A program made the position numbers and the translations under genes. A stretch of DNA of 64,000 nt from G016756615 sp050958605. Lineage in GTDB: Bacteria; Pseudomonadota; Alphaproteobacteria; Rhizobiales; Rhizobiaceae. Each line of letters begins with the position of its first letter. The stretch's first letter is position 1. The notes under the pieces were generated by a model. That model was given only the letters and a program-made list of their open reading frames with translations, made no database searches and was not told the origin of the DNA. Positions 34,801 through 42,365 of this stretch are shown here, in pieces. Location of the stretch: positions 1 through 64,000 of the forward strand of contig NZ_JBJHDO010000020.1 in the NCBI RefSeq assembly GCF_050958605.1. The letters are read 5' to 3'.

Positions 34801-35934
34801 ATGTTCGCCAAGGCAATCACGACCCATGAGCCCGAGCACCGACGCATCCTGCGCGCCAACGCATCGGAATTTCTGGCCGCCCGGCCGCTCGCCGAGATTC
34901 GTGCCCTGGCGGAGGAGCGGGCGTTCGATCGAGGCTTCTTCCGGCAGATGGCCGAGCTCGGCTGGATCGGCATGGTGTTCTCCGGGGAAGGCGAGCTCGA
35001 CGCGAGCGACCTCGCCGCGCTCCACCGGGAACTGGGGCGGAAGGTGCTTCCGGAGCCGGTGCTGGCGAGCGGAGTCCTCGCCGCGGGCATTCTTGCGCGG
35101 TCGGGCAACCCGGCCTTCGCCGAGCGGCTGGACCAGCTCTGTGCGGGTGAAGTGTTCGCGACGCTGGCCTGGCAGGGAGCGGCCGGAGCAATCGATTCGG
35201 CAGGCTGCGGAGCGCATGCGCGACGGGTGTCCGGCGGATGGAAAGTCGATGGGACTTTCCGCTTCGTCCCCTGGGCGAGCCAAGCCGACGCGATCGTGAT
35301 TGCCGCGGCCGCGCCGGAGGGCCTGCTGCTCGGCTGGATGCCCGTGGCAGGCACGTCCGCGACCATCTCTTCGGGAACAGGCGTCGACAAGTCGGAGATC
35401 GCGAGCGTGGCTCTGCAGGACGCCTTTCTGGCTGACGAAGCCGTGATCTGCGCGCCGGACTGCGGCGCCGCTTGCCTTGACGAGATCCTCGATCTGGGGC
35501 GCCTGGCGGCGTCGGCCGAGCTGGTTGGGGCGGCCGAGGCGGTCTTCGCCATGACCCTCGACTATCTGCGCCAGCGCAAGCAGTTCGGGCGACCGATCGG
35601 GGCGAACCAAGCACTCCAGTTCATCGCCACCGACCTCTTCGTCCAGATCGAACTGGCCAATTCGGTGCTCGCCAACACTGCGCGGCTGCTGGCTGAAAAT
35701 GCAGATGACAGAGCCATGCGCATCGCCGGGTGCAAGAGCCGGTGCGGAGACGCGGCCTTTCTGGCGGCGCGCCAGGCGATCCAGCTCCACGGCGCCATCG
35801 GCTACACGCACGAATGCGACGTGAGCCTCTACGTGAAGCGCATCATGCAGCTCAATGCCTGGCTCGGCAATCCAGTCCTTCATCGCCAGCGCATCCAGCA
35901 TTCTCTGCCGGCACTGCAGCGCGTGGCGGCTTGA
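34801..35934 (+). CDS. Acyl-CoA dehydrogenase-like protein with degenerate FAD motif
   Basis: A 377-residue acyl-CoA dehydrogenase-fold protein. The C-terminal half is well conserved (LRQRKQFGRPIGANQALQFI and IQLHGAIGYTHECDVSLYVK). The mid region where active enzymes have T/SEPxxGSD instead reads LAWQGAAGAIDSAGCGAHAR, so the flavin site looks lost on this chain. This matches the beta-type partner of alpha2beta2 acyl-CoA dehydrogenases known from actinobacterial steroid degradation. The ATG at 34801 is chosen because AAGGGAG ends at 34794, touching the alternative ATG at 34795 but 6 bp from 34801. Confidence 0.88.
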   Translation: MFAKAITTHEPEHRRILRANASEFLAARPLAEIRALAEERAFDRGFFRQMAELGWIGMVFSGEGELDASDLAALHRELGRKVLPEPVLASGVLAAGILARSGNPAFAERLDQLCAGEVFATLAWQGAAGAIDSAGCGAHARRVSGGWKVDGTFRFVPWASQADAIVIAAAAPEGLLLGWMPVAGTSATISSGTGVDKSEIASVALQDAFLADEAVICAPDCGAACLDEILDLGRLAASAELVGAAEAVFAMTLDYLRQRKQFGRPIGANQALQFIATDLFVQIELANSVLANTARLLAENADDRAMRIAGCKSRCGDAAFLAARQAIQLHGAIGYTHECDVSLYVKRIMQLNAWLGNPVLHRQRIQHSLPALQRVAA

Positions 35935-35959
35935 AACGGACTTAGCAGGGAGGAGCGCC

Positions 35960-38053
35960 ATGCCGGAGGGTGTAAACTACGAGACGATCGGAGGGATCGC
36001 CGTGCTGCGGGTGGACAACCCACCCGTCAATGCGCTGTCACCGCATGTGCGTCTCGCCTTGAACGAACTGATCCGCAAGGCCGACGCGGATCCGTCGGTT
36101 CGCGGCGTGGTTCTTACGGGAACCGGCAAGGTCTTCATCGCGGGAGCCGACCTCAAGCTCATAAACATGCCGCGCACCGGACCGACGATCGGCGATCTGC
36201 TCGCCTATGTCGAAGCCATGCGCAAGCCCGTCGTCGCTGCCATGCAGGGTTCGGCCCTGGGCGGCGGCTTCGAGATCGCCTTGGGGTGCCACGCCCGCGT
36301 GGCGCTCTCCGGAATCCGCGTCGGCCTGCCCGAAACGACGCTGGGGCTGATCCCTGGAGCAGGCGGCACGCAGCGACTGCCGCGACTTGTCGGGGCGGCC
36401 ACTGCGCTCGATATGATCGTTTCGGGGCGGCACCTGCCTGCCGAGGAGGCGCTGCGGCTCGGTGCCGTCGACGCGGTGGTGGAGAACGGCCTGATGGAAA
36501 CGGCCTGTGCCTGGGTCGACAGGCTGCTTGCCGGGGAAGCTTTGCCTCGAGCACGTGATCGCCACCCGCTCGGCGCGGCCGCGACGATCGAGGACGCACG
36601 TGCCGATGTCGATCGCAAGGCGGCCGAGCTTGCGAAGGATGGGGCCGTCTCGACCGCAGAGGCGATCGCCACCGTCGCCCACACGCTCGATCGCGATTTC
36701 GACGAGGCGCTTATTCACGAGGGCGAAGCATTCACACGCTTGCGCACGGGGCCGGTGGCGCAGGCGCGGATCCATGCATTCCTTGCCGAGCGCGCCGCGC
36801 GGCATGTCCGGGGCGTCGATCGCGATACGCCACGTCAGCCAGTTCGCACCATCGCGGTGATCGGCGCCGGCACCATGGGCGGAGGGATCGCCATTACCCT
36901 CGCCAGCGCCGGTTATTCAGTCTGCGTGGTGGATGCAAACCCGCAGACAATCGACGCCGCCAAGCAGCGCATCGGCCGCGCCTATGGCGACCTCGTCGCA
37001 CGCGGACGGATGAGCACTGAAGCCGCCGAGACGGCCCTTTCCCGCTTGCGCTGGTTCAGCGGTCTGGCCGAAGGCGTTGCCGAAGCCGACCTCGTCATCG
37101 AGGCCGTCTACGAAGACATGGGGCTGAAGAAGCAGATCTTCGCCGACCTGTCGCGCCTGGCTCCCGAACACGCCATCCTGGCATCCAATACCTCCTACCA
37201 GGATATCGACGCGCTCGCCCGCGAGACGGCGCGGCCCGAGCGGGTCGTGGGAATGCACTATTTCAGCCCGGCCAACGTCATGAAGCTCCTCGAAGTGGTG
37301 CGCGGGGCGGCCACTTCCGCCGAGACGCTTGCGACCGTGCTCGACGTGGCCAGGAAAACGGGAAAGATCCCGGTGGTGGTCGGCGTCTGTTACGGCTTTG
37401 TCGGCAACCGGATGCTGTGGCAGCGCACTGTCCAGACGCAGAAACTGCTCCTCGAAGGATGTTCGCCGCGCGAGATCGATACCGTTCTCACGGATTTCGG
37501 CTTCAGGATGGGCCCCTGCCAGATGCAGGATCTGGCGGGCGTGGACGTGGCCTGGCGATTGCGCAAGGCGCGCGGCGAGCGGATGGAGCCGGTCGACACG
37601 ATCGCGGACGCCGGCCGCTGGGGCCAGAAGACGGGCAAGGGTTATTACCTCTATCCCGAGGGGACTCGATCCCCGGTGGACGATCCGGAACTGACGGCGA
37701 TCGTCACGGGTGTCGCGGAGCGGTTGGGAGTCCGCAGGCGGCATGTCGACCGCGAGGAGATCCAGCGACGCCTGCTCTTTCCCTTGATCAACGAAGGATT
37801 CCGGGTCGTCGAGGAAGGGATAGTCGAGCGCCCGGGCGATATCGATGTCGTTTATCTCTATGGTTATGGCTGGCCGCGCGACAAAGGCGGGCCGATGCAC
37901 CACGCCGAAGCCTGCGGGCTGAAGGCGGTGGCCGACGATCTCGACCGCATGGCGGACATGCTCGGCGACGAGGAGCTGCGGCCGGCGCGGCTGCTGCGCG
38001 AACTTGCCGAGGCGGGCGGCTCGTTGGCCGAGGCCGGCGCTCGGGCAGACTAG
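35960..38053 (+). CDS. Enoyl-CoA hydratase / 3-hydroxyacyl-CoA dehydrogenase fusion (FadJ/FadB-like)
   Basis: A 697-residue bifunctional beta-oxidation enzyme. The N-terminal crotonase domain (residues 1 to about 190) has FIAGADLKLI, the second oxyanion segment QGSALGGGFEIALG, and the catalytic Glu in GLPETTLGLIPGAGGTQRLP. The NAD-binding domain begins near residue 296 with IAVIGAGTMGGGIAITLASA, and the catalytic His lies in VVGMHYFSPANVMKLLEVV. The C-terminal 3HCDH domains follow. It hydrates 2-enoyl-CoA and oxidises the 3-hydroxyacyl-CoA with NAD. The start has AGGGAGGAG upstream, and it lies 25 bp after the dehydrogenase gene. Confidence 0.95.
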   Translation: MPEGVNYETIGGIAVLRVDNPPVNALSPHVRLALNELIRKADADPSVRGVVLTGTGKVFIAGADLKLINMPRTGPTIGDLLAYVEAMRKPVVAAMQGSALGGGFEIALGCHARVALSGIRVGLPETTLGLIPGAGGTQRLPRLVGAATALDMIVSGRHLPAEEALRLGAVDAVVENGLMETACAWVDRLLAGEALPRARDRHPLGAAATIEDARADVDRKAAELAKDGAVSTAEAIATVAHTLDRDFDEALIHEGEAFTRLRTGPVAQARIHAFLAERAARHVRGVDRDTPRQPVRTIAVIGAGTMGGGIAITLASAGYSVCVVDANPQTIDAAKQRIGRAYGDLVARGRMSTEAAETALSRLRWFSGLAEGVAEADLVIEAVYEDMGLKKQIFADLSRLAPEHAILASNTSYQDIDALARETARPERVVGMHYFSPANVMKLLEVVRGAATSAETLATVLDVARKTGKIPVVVGVCYGFVGNRMLWQRTVQTQKLLLEGCSPREIDTVLTDFGFRMGPCQMQDLAGVDVAWRLRKARGERMEPVDTIADAGRWGQKTGKGYYLYPEGTRSPVDDPELTAIVTGVAERLGVRRRHVDREEIQRRLLFPLINEGFRVVEEGIVERPGDIDVVYLYGYGWPRDKGGPMHHAEACGLKAVADDLDRMADMLGDEELRPARLLRELAEAGGSLAEAGARAD

Positions 38054-38072
38054 CGAAAGGAACATTCGGCGA

Positions 38073-39248
38073 ATGACTGCACGCAAAAGCCGCGCCTATA
38101 TCATGGGCGCGTATGAACATCCTACGCGGCTGGCGACAGACAAGACTGTAGCTCAGCTTCATGCCGAGGCGGCATTCGGGGCTCTGGCCGATGCCGGCCT
38201 CGGTTTGAACGACGTCGATGGCTTCTTCTGCGGCAACGATATGCCGGGACTCGGCGCCTTCGCCATCGTCGATTATCTCAATTTGAAGCTGCGCCATGTC
38301 GACACCACCGACACGGGCGGCTGCTCCTACATGATCCATGTCGCGCATGCGGTGGAGGCGATCGCGGCGGGAAAATGCAGCGTCGCGCTCATCACGCTTG
38401 GCGGGCGGCCTCGAGCCGAAGGGGCTTCGACCGGTACTGCGCCCCGTCCGTATCACCACGCGCAGCCCGATATTCCCTTCGAGCTGTCCTTCGGCAATGT
38501 GATCGCGGGCTCCTACGCCATGTGCGCCAAGCGGCACATGTACGAGTTCGGCACGACGAGCGAGCAGCTCGCATGGGTAAAGGTGGCGGCATCGCATCAC
38601 GCGCAGCACAACTCACGCGCCTTGCTGCGAGACGTCGTCACGGTCGAGGAGGTCGTGAATTCGCCATTGGTCGCCGACCCCTTGCATCGGCTGGATTGCT
38701 GCGTGATCACCGACGGCGGCGGTGCCCTTGTCGTCACAAGTCCCGAGGTCGCGCGACAGCTTGGCCGGCCGCGCGTCGGCGTGATCGGCATGGGAGAGGC
38801 CATGAAGGGGCAGAGTGGCGGCCGCGTCGACCTGACCTATTCGGCCATTGCGGCGGCGGCCCCGCGTGCATTCTCCGAAGCCGGCGTCAAGCCGGCCGAC
38901 ATCAAATACGCCTCGATATACGACTCCTTCACCATCACCGTGCTGATGCAGATCGAGGATCTCGGCTTCTGCTCGAAAGGAGAGGGGGGACGTTTCGTGG
39001 CGGACGGCAATCTCATATCCGGCGTGGGTCGCCTGCCCTTCAACACCGACGGCGGCGGGCTGTGCAACAACCACCCCAACAATCGCGGCGGGATGACCAA
39101 GATCATCGAAGCGGTCCGACAGCTGCGAGGGGAGGCGCACCCCGCCGTGCAGGTGCCCGGTTGCGATCTTGCACTGGCGAGCGGTATCGGCGGCTCGCTC
39201 GGCATGCGTCACGGCGGCAGCGTAATCATCCTGGAAAGGGAGCAATGA
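38073..39248 (+). CDS. Thiolase-like protein of the SCP-x/Ltp group, Cys nucleophile kept
   Basis: A 391-residue thiolase-superfamily protein. The position of the thiolase nucleophile is in TDTGGCSYMIHVAHAVEAI (C84). The GHP motif is replaced by GGGLCNNHPNNRGG, and the second catalytic Cys site near the C-terminus reads ASGIGGSLGMRHGGS, without Cys. YASIYDSFTITVLMQIEDLG is the segment with Tyr shared with SCP-x/Ltp-type proteins, some of which are retro-aldolases. It lies 19 bp after the fusion enzyme and overlaps the DUF35 gene by one base. It probably does the C-C cleavage step of this block, in a complex with that protein. Confidence 0.88.
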   Translation: MTARKSRAYIMGAYEHPTRLATDKTVAQLHAEAAFGALADAGLGLNDVDGFFCGNDMPGLGAFAIVDYLNLKLRHVDTTDTGGCSYMIHVAHAVEAIAAGKCSVALITLGGRPRAEGASTGTAPRPYHHAQPDIPFELSFGNVIAGSYAMCAKRHMYEFGTTSEQLAWVKVAASHHAQHNSRALLRDVVTVEEVVNSPLVADPLHRLDCCVITDGGGALVVTSPEVARQLGRPRVGVIGMGEAMKGQSGGRVDLTYSAIAAAAPRAFSEAGVKPADIKYASIYDSFTITVLMQIEDLGFCSKGEGGRFVADGNLISGVGRLPFNTDGGGLCNNHPNNRGGMTKIIEAVRQLRGEAHPAVQVPGCDLALASGIGGSLGMRHGGSVIILEREQ

Positions 39249-39649
39249 TGGCTGAACGGACCACAGGATCGACGTTGGACCCCCAGACCTTCGGCAATCC
39301 GGAGACCGGCTATTTCTGGCGAGAAGCGGCCGAAGGCCGGCTCGTCGTCAAGCGCTGCGGGGCCTGCCGCGAGCACCACTGGTATCCGCGCAGCCATTGC
39401 CCGCATTGCGGAGCCTCCGAGACGGAATGGGTCGAAGCCTCAGGTGGCGGAACGATCTACAGCTTTACCGTGCTGCGCCGAGGCGGAGGCCAAGTGCCAG
39501 CCTATGTGACCCTCGACGAAGGCATTTCGTTGTTCACGAACATCGTCGATTGTGATCCGGACGGGCTTTCGATCGGCCAGAGGGTCTCGGTCCGGTTCCG
39601 GCCGGACGAAAATGGCGTCGCGGTGCCCGTCTTCCGACCGGCAGGGTGA
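39248..39649 (+). CDS. DUF35 OB-fold protein with zinc ribbon
   Basis: A 133-residue protein with an N-terminal rubredoxin-like zinc ribbon, CGACREHHWYPRSHCPHC (CxxC-x10-CxxC), followed by an OB-fold (GGGTIYSFTVLRRGGGQVPA onward). DUF35 proteins act as partners that bind acyl-CoA and bridge thiolase-like enzymes; in actinobacteria a DUF35 domain pairs with Ltp2. AGGGAG lies 6 bp before the ATG at 39248; the ATG at 39245 overlaps the thiolase stop codon (ATGA) and is the alternative start. It ends the plus-strand run and converges on the chemoreceptor-like gene. Confidence 0.9.
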   Translation: MAERTTGSTLDPQTFGNPETGYFWREAAEGRLVVKRCGACREHHWYPRSHCPHCGASETEWVEASGGGTIYSFTVLRRGGGQVPAYVTLDEGISLFTNIVDCDPDGLSIGQRVSVRFRPDENGVAVPVFRPAG

Positions 39650-39706
39650 GCTCAACGGCTGGCCGAAGGTCGAGACGCACTTCCAGCCGTCGCTACCGCC
39701 CCTCAT

Positions 39707-41398
39707 TCAGAACAGGCAGTCAGCCAATTCGACCGTGTCTTGCGCAGAGGACGTCGCGACTGAGATGCTGCCGGCCGGAAGGAAGCGACGGTGGATATCA
39801 CGCTCGCGCGCCATGGTGTAGGTGGCAAAGATCTCGTCCGCCATCGCCACCGTGGGGTTACCTGGGTCGTTCGGCATCTCCGACAAGGGGGCGTCTTCCA
39901 CCTGTCGGATCATGGACAGGGTACAGGCCTCCAGAACGTCGCCCAGCTCGCTCGTGAAATCGAGACGCGAGACGCCGTGCATGATGTCGCGCGCGACTCG
40001 ATCCCCCGACATGATGAGCCTGCCCAAGTCATCCTCCATACGTCCGCCTACTTCGCCGATGGTGGCAAGCGCGTTATCGAGCGCGCTGCCCACCGAACGG
40101 CTGAGGTCCGCCGAATCGCTCCCAAGGTCGGATGCGGCCTTGCTGAGGGCTTCGAGCCTTTCAAGCATGGATTCGGAGACGGCTTCCATTTGTTCAGCGA
40201 AAACGCGCAGTTCGGTAGCGATGACGTTCATCGGCTTGCCGACATCTCCCATTCTGCTGCAGCGCAGGCTGGTGTTGATGGTCATGTACTGGATTTCGTT
40301 GCGGATTGCCCGGATATTGCCGACCGCGGCCGACAGTTCGCCGGCGACTGAGGCAACGTTGTCGCGCACCTCGTCCGCATTGCGGCCCGATGTTTCGATC
40401 TGCCCGACGAGTTGGCGCGCGGCCGTAAGACTTTGCTGCAGTGCCTTCATGAACATGCCACCGTCATGGTCGCCGCCTGCCTTTTTTCCCAGTGCGATCA
40501 CCTGCTTGGAATCGCCGGCGAGGCCGGCGAGGCTGGAGGTGATCGTGCTGCATCCCTCGATGAATTCGTCGAGCAGGTCTTCCATCTGGGCCGACAGGAG
40601 CCGGATGATCACGGATCTGGCGACCGCGTCGTCCGACCGGTCCAACAGATTGAGTCCGGCCAAGACGTGCTCCACCCTTTGTCGTGTGACGTCGCCGATC
40701 TGCAACGCGGAGAGAACGCGCGCAACCTTCCCCTGCACTTGCCGCACGAGCCCGGCAAGCTGGGTCGCCACCAACATGACGTCGCCGTAATACGCGGTCA
40801 TCCGCTGTGCGTCTGCCGTCAGATCGTTGGTCACCTTTGGGACGATGTTCTCGTACTGCCGTTGAAGTTCCTCGCCGGCGGAACCAGCCTGCCGGACTTG
40901 CCGGACAAGTCCTTCGAGACGATCGGAGAAATCGTCGACCTGAGAACGTCCGTACTGGATCTTCTCGACCATCTCGTCGGCGAAACTCGAAAAGGCCGTC
41001 GCGCCGGCGCCAGTGATTTTCATGGATACGGCAAGGGTGCACAGATAGCGAAGCGTCTCCAGCATGTTGTCGACAGGCTGTTGCAACGACATCACCAACT
41101 GGGCGAGGCCGCGCATGCTGGCTTGCCGCTCCGAGTGGCTCTGCGGCAACGAAGCCAGCTGTCTGTTCGTCGAGCCGATGTCGCTGATCGTGGCCTCGAC
41201 GGCATCCTTGCCGAGAGCAGCCATCATCCGATCGAGCGTGTTTATCATTTCGCTGACCGAATCGAGCGCCCTCGCAAGAACGGCCCCTCCTTCGAGGAAC
41301 CTGTCCTCGAGGCGACTTCTTGCCCGTTCCAGATTGTCGGAAAGATGGGCTCCCGGAAGCAGGCTCTCGGGAGCGGACTTAATGGCCAAGGAATGCAC
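39707..41398 (-). CDS. Soluble chemoreceptor-like protein with a CheZ-like D-x3-Q motif
   Basis: About 563-569 residues, helical, with no hydrophobic helix long enough to span a membrane. A region near residues 364-415 (AIRNEIQYMTINTSLRCSRM, then VIATELRVFAEQME) resembles a divergent MCP signalling hairpin. Near residue 240 is SALQIGDVTRQRVEHVLAGL, where D242-x3-Q246 resembles the catalytic D-x3-Q of CheZ phosphatase. Numbering is from a TTG at 41416; a GTG at 41398 has AGGTGGGG upstream and is used here, but the start is uncertain. It is divergent from the che operon. Its role as receptor, scaffold or CheY-P phosphatase is not established. Confidence 0.7.
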   Translation of the reverse strand: MHSLAIKSAPESLLPGAHLSDNLERARSRLEDRFLEGGAVLARALDSVSEMINTLDRMMAALGKDAVEATISDIGSTNRQLASLPQSHSERQASMRGLAQLVMSLQQPVDNMLETLRYLCTLAVSMKITGAGATAFSSFADEMVEKIQYGRSQVDDFSDRLEGLVRQVRQAGSAGEELQRQYENIVPKVTNDLTADAQRMTAYYGDVMLVATQLAGLVRQVQGKVARVLSALQIGDVTRQRVEHVLAGLNLLDRSDDAVARSVIIRLLSAQMEDLLDEFIEGCSTITSSLAGLAGDSKQVIALGKKAGGDHDGGMFMKALQQSLTAARQLVGQIETSGRNADEVRDNVASVAGELSAAVGNIRAIRNEIQYMTINTSLRCSRMGDVGKPMNVIATELRVFAEQMEAVSESMLERLEALSKAASDLGSDSADLSRSVGSALDNALATIGEVGGRMEDDLGRLIMSGDRVARDIMHGVSRLDFTSELGDVLEACTLSMIRQVEDAPLSEMPNDPGNPTVAMADEIFATYTMARERDIHRRFLPAGSISVATSSAQDTVELADCLF

Positions 41399-41679
41399 TG
41401 CCCCACCTGTTATCAATTCTGTTTTGTCTGGTTATGATGTCGAACTGCGAATGTCCGGTTAACTTGCCGCTTGACCGTCATCGGTCGGAGGGGCCGGCTG
41501 TTCAGCACAGCGGCGGTGTCGGGAAGGCGTGTTGGAACCCCGGCTGATGGGGCTCCGCGGATGCGCGACAAGTGGCCCTGCACAAAAATGAGTCCAAAGG
41601 GTAAACTTTTAACCGAGTCTTAAGTCGAAGCATGGCGTCTTCCGCCCGGGTTTCACGGCGGGCCGGTTGCGGGGGCATC

Positions 41680-42000
41680 ATGGACGACAGAATTGGGACC
41701 GCAGGCGAATTGCGCCTCGCGGGTCCTTTCACGATTCGAAATGCAGCAAATCTCCATCAGAAGCTGCAGCTTGCCTTGGCCTCCGGCCAAGAGGTCACCA
41801 TCGATCTTCCGGCTGACTCGGATTGCGACATCAGCTTCGTTCAACTGCTGATCTCGGCCCGGTGCAGCGCGCGAGCCGCCGGAAAGACTATCCGACTCAA
41901 GAATGCCGCTTCAGGGCCGCTGCTCGACGTGCTCGAGCGCGGTGGCTTCCTGGCGGCCGACGACTCAGGTTTCTGGAGCGAGGGAGCTCTGCTGCAATGA
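41680..42000 (+). CDS. STAS-domain protein
   Basis: A 106-residue STAS-domain protein. It begins with GTAGELRLAGPFTIRNAANL and has the core VTIDLPADSDCDISFVQLLI with the D-I-S-F-V-Q-L loop of SpoIIAA/MlaB-type proteins; the typical phosphorylatable Ser/Thr after Asp is S67 in D-I-S, if the loop aligns as expected. In chemosensory clusters such proteins act as adaptors. The start at 41680 (MDDRIG) fits the domain; a longer reading from 41632 adds 16 basic residues. It overlaps the CheY gene by 4 bp (ATGA). The 5' gap to the divergent gene (41417-41679) holds no further gene I can see. Confidence 0.82.
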   Translation: MDDRIGTAGELRLAGPFTIRNAANLHQKLQLALASGQEVTIDLPADSDCDISFVQLLISARCSARAAGKTIRLKNAASGPLLDVLERGGFLAADDSGFWSEGALLQ

Positions 42001-42365
42001 CGGCAACGATTCTCACGGTTGACGATTCGGCAAGTATACGCGTCACCATCAAGATGGCTCTGACAGGGGCCGGTTATTCCGTCGACGAAGCGGAAAACGG
42101 CGCCGCCGGCATTGCCAAGGCAAACGCCGGCAATTTCGACCTCATCATCACCGATCTGAATATGCCGGTCATGGACGGGCTGACGATGATCGAGGAGCTG
42201 CGCAAGAACCCGGCGCATGCCGGTATTCCTATCATCTTCCTGACGACGGAATCCGACGAGGCGATGAAGCAGCGCGCGAAGGCAGCCGGCGCCACCGGCT
42301 GGCTGACCAAACCCTTCAACCCGGAACAACTGGTCAAGATCGCCAAGAAAGTGCTCGGCAGATGA
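41997..42365 (+). CDS. cheY: CheY-type response regulator
   Basis: A 122-residue single-domain receiver. The acid pocket is VDDSAS (D9, D10), the phosphoacceptor is D53 in IITDLNMPVMDG, and the switch residues are in FLTTES and the lysine in WLTKPF (K105). CheY-P would carry the signal from CheA to the output of this cluster. It overlaps both neighbours by 4 bp, so translation is coupled. No flagellar genes are in the window, so the output need not be a motor. Confidence 0.94.
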   Translation: MTATILTVDDSASIRVTIKMALTGAGYSVDEAENGAAGIAKANAGNFDLIITDLNMPVMDGLTMIEELRKNPAHAGIPIIFLTTESDEAMKQRAKAAGATGWLTKPFNPEQLVKIAKKVLGR

